From Macrolepiota albuminosa (lineage: Eukaryota > Basidiomycota > Agaricomycetes > Agaricales > Agaricaceae): a stretch of DNA of 64,000 nucleotides. Where the stretch lies: positions 497,340 to 561,339 of the forward strand of contig JAMWFC010000044.1 in assembly GCA_027475525.1 (NCBI GenBank), written 5' to 3'. The notes beneath the pieces are model-generated. The model saw nothing but the letters and a program-made list of their open reading frames with translations, searched no databases and had not been told where the DNA came from. The translations under genes were made by a program, and so were the position numbers. Shown here in pieces: positions 46,020 through 57,752 of this stretch. Each line of letters opens with the position of its first letter. The first letter of the stretch is position 1.

Positions 46020-47344
46020 GTATGGATCCCATTGAAGGAACAACCCCGTTTCAACGCATTGCATTGGTAGCAGAGAAGAGAGGCGGTAGGAAACCAGCAG
46101 CCCTCAGGATTGTTCTCAGACCAACATTTGTCACACTGGGAAAGAGGTTAGCGATGTCATTAACCTATTAGGAATGAACAAGTACTTACTGCACCAATCT
46201 TCACCCTAAAAGCACGATGCTCCATGGGTGCAACCATAACCTTCTTCTTAGTGCTGAGTACTTGGACACTAGCTGGGAGGCCAGTATCAATAATGGTAGT
46301 ATTGCAGCGAAGGCGTAACAAGTCACAAAGCTCCATATTGGTAAACATAGTCTGGTTGGGCACCTAAGAATGGCACGATCAGACACTAAAGTCTAGCAAT
46401 TTCACTTATGACATACAAAGGGGCAATGCAAGCAGGGAGATTGATCTGGGAAGCAGAGTGAGTAAAGAATTAGAAGCATGAAAGCAAGGATGCACAGTAC
46501 GTTTGGGAGGGCTAGCATGAGCAGAGGCACACGATTAATAACAATGGCAAAGTTACAGGAGGGAAGGCAAGAAATAGTATGGGTGGGTCCAGGCTGAGGC
46601 TCATTGGAGGTAACGGCAATTTGTTTGATGGTGTTTGATGGCCAAATGAGGAGGCACAGTATGAGTGGGAGAAGCAATAATTGGGGCAGTGCGGGCAGGA
46701 GAAGCAGTGCCACAAAAAGGACTGCCAAGAACAGGAGGAGGCTGGACAGAAGCAGAAGAGGAAGGAGCAGTAGGAACAGCAGGAATGGAAGGGGCAGTAG
46801 AGGCTGATGGAGCACTAGGGAGACTGGCAGTGGTGGGCGATGTAGCGACCAACTACTAAGGTCAACATCAGGAATATGGAGAAGAGAAGGAGATACATAC
46901 TTCGCCAACCTTGGTACTAGCCAACAAGGCGTCGATCTCATTGAATAACGAGGAGGCCTAGTATGGACGCTGAACCTTAGCACCATGAATCCAAAATCAA
47001 ACCTAAAAACTTATGAACAAGTCTGCAAATGGGCGCAACCAATCAGCACCTTCATATTTGCAGTACTGAGCCATGCACTACTCGCAAACCTCAATGCCCC
47101 ATGCCCAGGAACTGTCAGAGCTGCGGACCATGAGCCACCGCTGATAGAGCTGCATGATTCCAGAGACGGTTTGTGGCACATCAGTGGGACCGACAGACTT
47201 AGTGTGATCAAATAAATAAGAGGCCTTAGCCAGGAAATTGCAGAGGGCAGAGGAATCAAAAGTAGTGGACATGCTGAAAAGATGGGAAGAAAAACACAAG
47301 AAGGTGAAGTGCTGAAAACGACTTTTATACGGCGCTGGTGGCAT
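46020..47344 (-). pseudogene. Antisense intron-bearing gene with Zn2Cys6-like motif beside the gypsy-2 3' LTR
   Basis: The minus-strand start at 47344 (MPPAPYK...) includes MSTTFDSSALCNFLAKASYL and TVSGIMQLYQRWLMV. A later exon (46363-46190) ends VAPMEHRAFRVKIGA. A 54-bp intron at 46189-46136 (GTAAGT ... GCTAAC ... CCCAG) joins it in phase 0 to a Cys-rich exon with spacing CX2CX8CX8CX2CX6C (CDKCW ... CYQC ... GC). This is a zinc-cluster-like pattern. The gene stops near 46020, where the RNase H fragment begins. Like the gene at 7297-8635, it lies antisense next to the 3' LTR. A TAG near 47080 breaks it. Confidence 0.6.
46136..46189 (-). other. Predicted 54-bp intron before the Cys-rich exon
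   Basis: On the minus strand: donor GTAAGT, branch GCTAAC, acceptor TTTCCCAG. Phase 0 on both sides. Confidence 0.65.
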
Positions 47345-47868
47345 TATACGGACCGTAGCGCAGTCAAATTAATGATGGTGTTTGACTGAGGACAGTCAAT
47401 TTTTCAGTTGGAGGGAGATGATAGGCTTCTACTCAGACTGAGCACATCAAGGGACATTATAAGCCAACCAACACTTGATGTACTAAAGACTCTAGCAACC
47501 AGTTTGGGATATAGAGCAGCCCTAGCTCTGGCACTCTACTACAGGACTTATCTATTTACCCTAATTGCTAGCTACTAGGCCTTCAGCACACTCCATTCAC
47601 CTATTCCAAGGATGAAGGAGGCTCAGAATGTATAGCGCTAACATGACGGTGGGAGGGGACTCTAACCAAACCCCGATCACTTCCAGAAGGAGTCAGCAGC
47701 AGATGCTGCCATTTGACAAGGCACTTCAATCAGAAGTCTAAAAGGATCAATGACGGCAGCACAGGATATACTTAAACCCAACATCTGGACCTGTCAGGAA
47801 CTGGTACAATGAGTAGCACTGACATTAGCGCTCACAGCATCTGTCGAGGATTTTCTGACCATACCCTG

Positions 47869-48163
47869 TGTTGACCTAAAAGGTCTCTTTCCGCGCTTCC
47901 GATCGATCACGTGAATTAAGCCACATCATCCGCCGATGATTGACTTACAGCCTCAGTCGTTTACTCCCATCTAGACTCGACACTGAGGCTGTAAGTGTAT
48001 TATCTACTATTCCTTTTCCTTCTGACGGACTTGTATCATTATATGTAGCATTATCATTGTGCATACATAGGTAATAAATAGTCGTTTACTCCCATCTAGA
48101 CTCGACACTGAGGCTCATTATCATTGTGCATACATAGACATAGACATTGGTTCCGGGCTTACA
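47869..48163 (+). repeat. Copia-2 5' LTR
   Basis: 295 bp. It contains a direct repeat (AGTCGTTTACTCCCATCTAG at 47955 and 48080), a second one (CATTATCATTGTGCATACAT) and an inverted repeat at 47944-47995. Confidence 0.9.
47944..47995 (+). repeat. Perfect 13-bp inverted repeat in the copia-2 LTR
   Basis: CTTACAGCCTCAG pairs with CTGAGGCTGTAAG across a loop of about 26 bases. The same structure is at 53734-53785. It could fold in the RNA or act as a transcription signal. Confidence 0.75.
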
Positions 48164-48248
48164 GATTATGGGCCTTCCTTAGACCGGACCTTTTTCGACA
48201 ACTTACATTTGTGGCCGCCTCCACACTTGTCCATTTCCCAGCATTATT

Positions 48249-51200
48249 ATGTCCCGACACTCTTCCGGAGAGCATTTTTCACGACGGTTTCCCCACATAG
48301 GACCTAATGCGCAGACATTCCCGATGATGGGCCCATCGACTACTGCACCATTGGCTGAATCACAGCATACAGACCCACGAAACACTCAACGACCACATTC
48401 TTCTGCCCAGCTCCCTCATTCTTTTGATACACCTAATTTTCTCCAGAATAATCGTCCGTTTCAACGTCATCCGAACACTTTTTCTTTTCAACCTGCTTCT
48501 CCAGTACCGCATATACCTACTTCTTTTCATGCTCCTGCTCCACAGCGTCCTTCATTTCCTCCCCCCTCAGTACATACGTATAATTCTGATTCACCGTTGT
48601 CAACTCGATCAAATTCTGCCGTACAACCTCCAGTTCTTTCTCGTCCACCTTCTGTTCCAATTTTCCGAGCAAATTCGGTTCGTCCTGAAGACATACAGCC
48701 CCATAATATTCCGTTACCTCCTTCACGTTCATCCTCTTCTAATAATACACATACAAATTTTTCAAATCGCATTTTTGTCTCCTCTCCTGAATCGTCTTCT
48801 TCTGATTCATCGTCTGTTTATTCTCAAATCTCGCACTCTCATCACGTTCCCCATGTTCAATATACACCGTACATCAATCATCCCAGAATTTTTCCGAACC
48901 CTCCGTCTCTTCCTCCTATGAATGTTCCTGCTCTAACACCTGCTCCATTGGCACCTTCCCCTGTAATTCCGCCTCGAAATCATCGTCAGACCGAAATTGT
49001 ATTATTGGATGCTAAACTTCCTTCCCTTGCTACAGTTCCTTTACTTCGGTCCTCTGCTGAATGGGTTTCCTGGCACTCCGCTATCACACGAATTATCACA
49101 AGTATTGGTCTACGAGGTCACATTTGTCGTATCCCGAACGTTGGAGATCTGCGAGATCCCACAAGTCCTGTCGCTCTTCCCCCTCCGTATGATTTCGACT
49201 CATCCCCAGAGCAAGCTGAAGTATACCGTGTTTTCTGGCTTAACGACGATATTGTTGAACATGTAATCGTCGGCAAACTCTCCCAGGAAATACAGGATTC
49301 TCTCCCACCGAAACGTGGTGGCCCATACGACTTACCTATTCGTCCTGCAAGGGCTCTCCTTGCCTTTCTTCAGGAACGCTTTGGTATCAGCAGTGCTTCG
49401 ATCGCGGAACTTACGAAATCCAAGGTCTTCGCTTTGGTAGCGACTCATACATCAGTTCCTACCTATGTCCAACAATGGCGTTCGGCAGTTCACCAGTTGT
49501 CGGGTACGCCCTGGGATTTCACACCATGGCAACGGATCCAGAAATTTGTCGACAGCTTGCCAAACGGCGATCGCTGGTTTGTTCTCAAAGAGGAAGTTCG
49601 ACAATCTTGGGAGACTACAGGCCCAGAAGGGGCTTATGACTTCTCACTCCTGGCGACTCGCATCATGAATATGGATGCTGAACGTCGACGCCTCTCTCTC
49701 AACCATCGACCTAAACCTCAACCGCATACACCAAACATAGTGAACACATCTCAATCCGCTCCTCCGACCAATACAACTTCTACTTCCTTAGATTCGAACG
49801 CTCCCACTCGTCCCCGCATACAATGCTCGAATTGCAACATGTACGGGCATACCATAGATACTTGTTGGTCCAAGGGAAGGGGCATGGAAAATGCTCGGGA
49901 CTCTGTTCGCTCCCATCCTCGTGCAAATATTGCCACTGAGGAGACTCAACGTTTGCCCACTCCGTTACCTTTTATCGATGAGGCTGATGAGCCCGATGTA
50001 AATCAGTCTGATGATTCTACCAATGACACTCATTTGTCTGCTTATGTTGCTGAATCGACTGAGTCATTAGATCCACCTTTCTTTGCATTCATGCAGACCA
50101 TGCCTTCAGTTGCGTTGGCCTCCTTTTCGAATCGCTACAATGCGATACTTGATTCAGGATGCACCATTCATATTCTTCGTGACAGAAAGTATTTTTGGAC
50201 TTACGACGAGAAAGGCGCGACTCCGGTTGGGACAGCAAATTGCGGCACCCTGTCTACAATAGCCCGTGGTGAAGCTCGTTTCCGTACTCATGTCAATGGA
50301 CAGCACATCGTGATCACCTTGAAAGATTGTCTCCATGCACCGGACGTTCCGATAAATCTCTTATCTGTGGGATCGATGGTGGAAAATGATCTCAAACTTG
50401 TATTCGAAAAAGACTCTACGTCCATATTTTTTCCGGTAACCAATCCCTCTCTTCATGGATGTGCCATGACGGCAACAGTTCGTCAACGCCTCTCATTCTT
50501 ATTCTGTGACTTCGTCCTCCCTTCAACAGAACCACAAATACCCCATGTGTCGTTCCCGGCTGTTTTCCATTCGTCATTTCCTCGAATTGAAGTCACACCG
50601 GCGTTGTGGCATGCACGGCTGGGACATCCGGGAAGGGATACGACCAAAGAAATGTTGACGAAGAACTATGCTAATGGGGTTGATTACGTTGGTCAGCACC
50701 GAGACGATCATTGTATTCCATGCATAATGGGAAAAAGGCCAGCTCGTCCGTTTGACCATCTTCAGCATCGGGCGACCGCTGTTTGCGAACTCTTGCACAT
50801 GGACTCATGTGGTCCGTTTCCCGTCTTATTTTCCAATGGTCGTTCAAACTACTTCCATTCCATCCTTGATGACTACTCCAACTTTGGGAGCACAGCTTTA
50901 CTTTCTACGAGAGGCCAGGCTACTGGACACTTCAAGCAAGTAGAGGCGAATTGGGAGGTAAAATCAGGAAACAGAGTGAAGGCGGTTCGTTCCGATAACG
51001 CAAAGGAATTTGTATCTGGCGATCTTCAAGACTACTTTATCTCACGAGGAATCACTCATCAAAATACAGCTCCATATGCGCATCAACAAAATGGCAAAGC
51101 AGAACGTTATATTCGTACTCTTGAAGACACGGCACAAGCAATGATGGCCTGGGCTGGTTTACCGATGTCTTTTCTTGGAGATGCGATACTAACAGCTCAA

Positions 51201-53618
51201 TACCTTTGAAACCGACTCCCAACCTCAACACTTCCTTCACTTATCACACCTTATGAGATTATGGAAAAGACGAAGCCGGATCTATCTCATTTACGAGTAT
51301 GGGGTTGCCGCTGTTATGTCTTATACCCAAACGAAATCCGTAATAAAGGGTCAGGGCGCCGTTTCGAAGCTATATTCGTTGGTTACGATGAGAATCGTAT
51401 TGGCTGGCGTGTCCGCGACTTGAATGGGAAATACTTCTTTTCTCGCGATGTAATCTTTGATGAATCCGTACCGGGTTCTCTACGACACAGTAATACTCGA
51501 CATCGTTCATGTTCTCCTCCTGCATTGTCACAAACTGTTTCGCCACCACTCGAGATCAATCTTCCATCGACATCACAATCTGATTTGGTTCATCGTCCGG
51601 ACTCGGCACCACCAATTCATTCTTCGGATAACTTGCTTGATGTTTCTCCCTCTATTCCTTCACAACCGTCACCCAAACTTCGTACACGCCGGGAGATCAA
51701 GTTAACTGAGAAGGGTCGAATCTACAATGAAGAAATTGTGGCTCGAAACAATCGTCTTATTCAGTTGCGATCTAACCAGGATGCTCGCAAGACTTTACCA
51801 GACCAGAATTTGGCAGCAATTAACGACTTTACCTCTTTCCTAACGACAGCGATGTTCACTCAACCCTTTGAAGAGTCCTCATTCCTTGAGCGTGCTGTTA
51901 TAGGAGAGTATAAAGCCTATAATACCTATGGTCCAGATCCCTTACCGTTTAAAACCGCACGTCCTCTGAATCTATCAAAAGCACCTGATCATTACAATGA
52001 AGCCATTCGACGACCTGATGCTGACGTTTGGCACAGCGCAATGCGACGTGAAATGGACAGTCTACGATCGCTAGGTGTTTTTGAGATAGCGCCACTTCCT
52101 CCTGGCCGCAAACCTATCGGTGTTCGTTGGGTATATGCGTACAAGCTAGATGCCGATGGTGAAATTTTACGTGGCAAAGAAAAAGCTCGTTTGGTCGCTC
52201 AAGGCTTTAGCCAACGACCGGAGGACTACGGGACTACATACGCACCGGTTGCGAAAATGACAAGCATTCGAATAACTCTTGCTTACGCAGCCAGAAATGA
52301 TCTCCATCTTTTCACTTTTGACGTAAAAACTGCATTTTTGAATGTGCCGCTATCGCATGAAGTTTACTGCAAACAGGTACCAGGTTTTCCCGAAGCTGAC
52401 CCTTCAGTTTCATATCGGCTGTTGCGAGCTCTCTATGGACTCAAACAATCGTCGCATGAATGGTATACTATTCTACGACGGGTTCTTGAAGGTCTTGGTC
52501 TCACACGTTGTGAGGTTGATCATGCGGTCTTCATTGGCTACTTTGATAGCCCTCCGGATCATACCATACCCATGCCAACTGATGGCACGGCTCTTTTCAT
52601 AATAGTATGCATCCATGTTGATGATGGCTTGAATGCCACTAATTCAGCTCCGCTATATGACTGGTTAATCCGAGAACTTAACAAACATTTCGAAGTCGTC
52701 GACTCCGGAGCAACTTCCTTATATCTAGGGATCAGAATTGATCGTGATAGAAAACAACGGAAGATCTGGCTTTCACAGAAAGGATATATTACCGATCTCC
52801 TAACCAATTACAATTTACTCAACGCCAAGACATTGTCTGTTCCCCTCCATCATCCTCTCCATTCTATCCCGGACCCTCCTCCGAACTCGCTCCCAGATAT
52901 CGCCGACAATGATATAAAAATCCACTACCAACGTCTAGTTGGCTCGATATTATACCTTAGCCTGTGTACGCGTCCTGATCTAGCGTTCACTGCGATGAGT
53001 CTTGGACAGTTCAATTTGAAGCCGACTCGTGGACACTTACTTACAGCAAAGGGTGTTCTTCGTTATTTGGCAGGCACCATGGATCTAGCTTTGGAGTACA
53101 ATTTCTCGACTCCTTCGGATATTCAATCAGTCCGATTGTTACTTCCATCTGGATGCGGTTTCGTCGATGCCGACTGGGCCTCAGATCCCAACACTCGCCG
53201 CAGCGTTTCTGGATATGCATTTTTCCTTTACTCAGGCCTTGTGTCATGGTCCTCTGTTCATCAACGAACCGTTGCCTTGTCATCTACGGAGGCAGAATAT
53301 ATGTCACTGTCTTATGTGATGCGAGAAGCCATCTGGATTCGTTTACTATTGACTTCGCTTCGACTTCCGGCTCCATATCCTTTTCCGATCCTTTGCGATA
53401 ATAAAAGCGCAATAGACATCGCAAAATCTGACTCAACGACTTCACGCTCCAAGCATATCGACATACGCCATCACTTTATACGGGAGCATATTTCCTCGGG
53501 CTCTTTTGAACCAATCTGGGTTCCTACCGATAATATGGCTGCAGACATACTTACCAAGCCGCTCTCTCGATTACTTCACGAACGATTCGTGGCCCAACTT
53601 GGTCTCGTTTCTCGCTAG
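48249..53618 (+). pseudogene. Copia-2 gag-pol polyprotein with one nonsense codon
   Basis: 1789 codons in one frame. Residues 1-240 are Ser/Pro-rich, followed by Gag. The CX2CX4HX4C knuckle (CSNCNMYGHTIDTC) starts at about 526. The protease site LDSGCTIH is near 635. The pre-integrase H-H-C-C starts WHARLGH near 787. The integrase triad is D852, D916 and E952, with 35 residues between the last two. RT has DVKTAFLNV, LYGLKQSSHEW and HVDD near 1456. RNase H has VDADWASDPNTRRSVSGY and STEAEYMS. All catalytic signatures seen are intact. The TGA at 51207-51209 (codon 987) ends the upstream part at AQYL, just past the integrase Glu. Confidence 0.95.
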
Positions 53619-53658
53619 TCTCTTTATATTTGATCTCACTTCTGCGCTGATGGGGTTG

Positions 53659-53953
53659 TGTTGACCTAAAAGGTCTCTTTCCACGCTTCCGATCGATCAC
53701 GTGAATTAAGCCACATCATCCGCCGATGATTGACTTACAGCCTCAGTCGTTTACTCCCATCTAGACTCGACACTGAGGCTGTAAGTGTATTATCTACTAT
53801 TCCTTTTCCTTCTGACGGACTTGTATCATTATATGTAGCATTATCATTGTGCATACATAGGTAATAAATAGTCGTTTACTCCCATCTAGACTCGACACTG
53901 AGGCTCATTATCATTGTGCATACATAGACATAGACATTGGTTCCGGGCTTACA
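53659..53953 (+). repeat. Copia-2 3' LTR
   Basis: 295 bp, matching the 5' LTR with one visible substitution. It is preceded by the short purine stretch TGATGGGG. Confidence 0.95.
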
Positions 53954-54992
53954 CCCTGGAACAGCCTGGCCAATCAGAGTTATAGTAAAAGTGAGCAGAC
54001 CTGTATAATTCTAAGTCAATATAGAGTCGCCATTGGTTGCCGTGGGTCATAACGCCGTTGGTCACCGTTAGAGAAAACCACAAGGAGAGGCACTAGGAGG
54101 TAGCACCGCAGATGGACTTATCTTGGAAAACATGGTAGCACATAGTATATAAGATAGCTACTTCACATGTATATAACAATGAATCGTAACCTCTTGAGCA
54201 CCCAGTTACACTTAGCGTTCAAATTGTGCTAGCTTTTTCTGACTTCATTACTAAGTCAGGTGCTAGCCTCGTCTATCTTGTCTTTATTGTTTATGGTGCC
54301 ACCTACAGGCACAATACGCTGCGCTACTCATCTTTTCTTCTGTATCTTTGTTTAAACTACAACGCTTACTGCCTGCTAGGTAGCACCTGAGGCACTATCA
54401 TCTAGCGCATCGTTTTATCACCTCTGCTCGAGCACACTGGGACCCTGTTGGGACTCCTCACAACTATGTATGCCAAGCACTGGAGACAGTGTTGTACTGC
54501 GTATATGTCCAGCGCACTCAATTACAGTTGGTGTCATCAGCGCTAATTAGTAGCACCATAAATGGACTTATTTTAAAAATACAGTAGCACATAGTATAAA
54601 AGATAGCTACTTTACATGTACATAACAACAAATTGTAATCTATTAAGCATCCAGTTACACTCAGCATTCAAATTGTGTTAGCTTGACCTGACTTAGTCAC
54701 TAAGTTGGATGGTAGCCTTGTCTTTATTGTCTTCATCATTTATGGTGCCACCTATGGGCACATTGCATTGCACTATTCTTTCTCTTTTCAATATCTTCTC
54801 CTAAACTACAGTGCTTACAGTTTGCTAGGTAGCATCTGAGGTGCTATCATCTAGCACATTGTCTTATCATGTTTGTTTGAGCACACTGGAACTCTGTCAG
54901 GACTCCTCACACACTACACATGCCAGGTGCTGGAGATGGCATTGTACTGCATAACATCCAGCACACCCAACCACAGTTGGCATCTTTACCAT

Positions 54993-55732
54993 TGTAATAC
55001 TTTGAGACCATAACTTAGTCTGATTGAGGGGTGTGTAGTATAGTGTGCATGGCCACATAGCTCTTAGTTAGTAGAATTAGCCAGAATTATATTATATTTA
55101 TTATAATATAATTTTATTTACAATTACTATAAATACTTACAAACATGCTGCTTAATAAGCAGCTTATTTTTGTGTTGATACTACATAGTCAATAGACTAT
55201 GCAGTGTGAACCTTAAGCTCTCACAAAACTGGAACTTTGTTACATTGAGTGAGCAGAGTTTGATCTGTGCTTGCCTTTTCATTAGTCAGCTGCATAGTTT
55301 CTAGCATTGCACCAAAAGCACATTGATTTTAATAATCTTGCTGCCTTTGTTGCTTGTCTATTAAATTTATTTGTTTTGCCAGAGCATCAATCACATGTGT
55401 GTATTGGTTAGTTTTGTCCTCAAATTCTTTCCATCTCTTTTTGTCCAGATGTTGGTCAGAGATGTCACAAAATAAGAAGGATCTCTGCTGAGAAGTTGGG
55501 TAGCCTTGTTGGTTGAGACAATAGAGGTACTGAGAATGACTGGGTCAGAGATTGCAGGAATCAAATATAGGAAAAGAGTCTTTAAATAATTTCTTAGTGA
55601 TTTCCCTATTCTCTACCACAATGCAATATACTGTGTTATTCAGTTCCACCCGTTGCTGTTATATGGCATGGCCTAGTCTTGCTAAAGATTGGTATATACA
55701 TTTAATATATCTGCCAATGAAGAATTTGGGGT
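54993..55732. other. No gene; AT-rich decayed sequence
   Basis: Notable are an AT palindrome near 55090-55125 and GCTGCTTAATAAGCAGC, a near-perfect palindrome with a TAATAA core, near 55147-55163. No protein family was recognised. Confidence 0.4.
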
Positions 55733-55745
55733 CATCAAAGATGTT

Positions 55746-56693
55746 GTTGTTGTTGTTGGACTCTGCCACCATGGCTAATGCCACGGTCTTTGATTTCAAG
55801 GTAAGGAATACATGGGAATTGTATGTCATCCACCCTACAGTATATTAAGGGACCGATTTATGGACACTCCCATGGCTACTCCAGCCAGATCCCTTTTCAG
55901 TTGATGCCGGTTATGCCCCATAGCCACTTTACTACAGTTTGATTCCATCAGAGTTCATACAGCCCTCGGTTGAAACCCCCAATTGTCTGCCATTAACATT
56001 CCTTCCTGCCTATTCAAACTCTGTACTGCTTTCCCCTTCACCTTTCCATTGTTGGTAAGTCCTGACCTGCTTAGTCGCATGCCAAGACCCCCCCCATACC
56101 CGGAACGGGCCCCCTTTCAGGCTTCCTCGTGTGGACTAGTTCACGGTTACCTTTACTGAGCTGACCCGGTAGTCATCGGTTACAGACTTGTATCACTCAG
56201 AAGAACAGTGGTCCGGCCTGCCCACCTGGTGCACCCGAGGTCTTACATTGCTCCTCATATCTCTCTCATGGTACTAGTGCCCATCCCACCTGTGCTGCGT
56301 TATAGGTCTATGGTGAGCCAATCTCCCTCCATTCGAACCGAACCGGTTTCCGGCAGCCTGCATGTACTCCCAGCTGACCCTCCCTTTGATCTTCGATTTT
56401 CCCACCTCCCTGTAACCACACCAGGCAATCACCCCATTTCCTAAGTAACTGGAGTATGATGGTAACAGTACATCCTTGATTCACGTGTCGGTGATCTCCA
56501 CATTGGTGTTCCCAATGGACGGCCTGACCAACAAAGCCTTCCAATGTGTCACGTGTAAGCGGTGGCTTCCCGGCGGCGTTGAAGAACCCACGTGGTGTCT
56601 AAATTGTTTTCCACATGGGCGGATTGAACCTAAGCTCTCCCCAGAGGGTTACCCCCCAGGGCCACGATGGTGCCAGCTGAGCCATCGTGGCCC
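55746..56693 (-). mobile_element. tRNA-derived SINE with TSD and (CAA)n tail
   Basis: CATCAAAGATGTT at 55733-55745 and 56694-56706 is a 13-bp target duplication. On the minus strand the element starts GGGGCCACGATGGCTCAGCT, containing the A box TGGCTCAGCTGG. The B-box-like GGTTCAATCCG is about 70 bp further on. Its other end is a (CAA)n run (GTT repeats on the plus strand). At 948 bp it is long for a SINE. It contains CpG, unlike the flanks, so it is younger than its target. Confidence 0.8.
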
Positions 56694-56706
56694 CATCAAA
56701 GATGTT

Positions 56707-57403
56707 AATGCCAACTATTCTGATTTCCAACCATGTAGTTAGGTTGTATAAACTTTGGTGGTTGAATGGCACATTTGTTTTTTTCCACCACTGGAGGATG
56801 CTCTTTCAATTCCCTGACATTATTTTTTCAAATGAGGTGGAAATGCATCATCTTTCCAGTTGTGGTACATCCTTGATACTCTATCCATTTTTCTTTTAAG
56901 TGTTTCTCCAACTCATCTCTCAGTCAACTTATGCCCATTTTGGTCTCATCTCAGATCCACACAATTCTTGCTTTATCATGCCCAGAAGCAATGGTCCAAT
57001 CAATGTTGAGTTTTCCCTTGGATGCATGAATGAGCCTAGAATGCACATTGTCCATGAGTTTGGGTCTAGGTCTCTATTTCAGTTCAGCCTTGTCCCATAG
57101 TCAAGGGGCCTTGTTGACACCAACATTGCACTGTTTCTTATGGGAGGAAAAACCTGAAGATCTACAGGATCTTTTCCTGCATCAAGTTTCTGCAAGAGTT
57201 CTTCAAGTTGTCAAGTAGAGGAGTTAGAGTTGTTTCTATTTAGACTTCAAACAATGAGTTCCACTCCTGCAGACAGCCGGGAATGGGCATCAAGGGCATC
57301 ATAATTGATGGCATTGTCAGACACCAGTTCTGAGAGGAGAGGGCTGAGAATGATGACTCAGAGGTCAAGAGAGGATCCATGTCTCAGACCCTTAGCTGAC
57401 ATT
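56707..57403. other. No supported gene
   Basis: This is the continuation of the sequence that the SINE interrupted. It is CpG-poor with several short open frames and no domain. A former coding region is possible. Confidence 0.35.
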
Positions 57404-57710
57404 TGTTAAACCGTATATTTGATAAGCCTAACTAGTAGGTTTGAGTAAGAGAGTTTTTGTAAGCATGAAGCTTACAAAGTCGGAAGCGTTAATAGGGGTA
57501 CTAGGACGGGATCGAGCAATAGGGGGACGGATCGCAGGGCATCGATCGGAATGAACGCGAACTCTATTCTCAAACCTTATTGCGACGGGTATATATGGGG
57601 AGGGTAGTATGTTGTACTTAGCTTCCTTTTCTTAGTTCTCCGAAATCTACCGTTGTGTCATTCTGGTTGTCGGTTCTAAGTGAGGTCGGACGCGTAGGTG
57701 TCCGCTTACA
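57404..57710 (+). repeat. Candidate solo LTR, copia-like
   Basis: The segment from TGTTAAACCG to CGCTTACA has TGT...ACA ends, a TATATATGGGG box at about 57589, and a hairpin TTTGTAAGC-ATGA-GCTTACAAA-like motif near 57454-57476. Its CpG content is much higher than the flanks. Flanking 5-mers (ACATT, GTTTT) do not match, so insertion by integrase is not proven. Confidence 0.5.
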
Positions 57711-57718
57711 GTTTTGCA

Positions 57719-57752
57719 ATGATGATGGTGATGGTGATGGTGATGGTGATGG
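57719..57752 (+). repeat. GATGGT microsatellite
   Basis: A run of GATGGT/GATGAT units ends in GATGGGAG. Confidence 0.85.

Larger units (their letters stand above)
47869..53953 (+). mobile_element. Copia-2: young, nearly complete Ty1/copia element
   Basis: 6085 bp, bounded by TGTTGACC and GGCTTACA, with the 5-bp duplication CCCTG on both sides. By eye the 295-bp LTRs differ at a single position (CCGCGCTT against CCACGCTT), which indicates a recent insertion. One reading frame covers 48249-53618, with one in-frame TGA at 51207. Confidence 0.95.
33349..54539 (+). mobile_element. Gypsy-2: Ty3/gypsy element, mosaic interior, nested in an old LTR
   Basis: The 5' LTR is 33349-34421. The 3' LTR is 47419-54539 and contains copia-2. 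GCGC at 33345-33348 and 54540-54543 is the target duplication, and joining the flanks restores the older LTR. The 13-kb interior holds gag, protease and RT of one copy, then an inverted LTR-gag piece, then RT, RNase H and integrase of another copy. Next come a plus-strand spliced gene, a minus-strand RNase H/integrase, and a minus-strand zinc-cluster-like gene next to the 3' LTR. A purine-rich tract (GGAGGGAGA) precedes 47419. Confidence 0.75.
47419..54539 (+). repeat. Gypsy-2 3' LTR, split by copia-2
   Basis: 47419-47868 and 53959-54539 together match 33349-34421, with one deletion of about 40 bp. CCCTG at 47864-47868 is repeated at 53954-53958. Confidence 0.85.
32737..54988 (+). mobile_element. 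Old solo LTR, split by gypsy-2
   Basis: 32737-33348 and 54544-54988 together form one LTR of the TGAT...ATCA family with a decayed end (GGCATCTTTA). The 4-bp CCAT lies at 32733-32736 and 54989-54992. It is more diverged from the other copies than they are from each other, so it was old when gypsy-2 landed in it. Confidence 0.75.

Noticed and set aside
46402..46986. 194-residue Leu-rich minus-strand membrane protein
   Set aside because: Leu/Pro/Ser runs are a by-product of low-complexity sequence, and other frames there are equally open. At most it is intronic or linker sequence of the antisense gene.
47967..48120. CRISPR-like array from repeated AGTCGTTTACTCC units
   Set aside because: Only two units, located inside an LTR and identical in both LTRs of a copia element.
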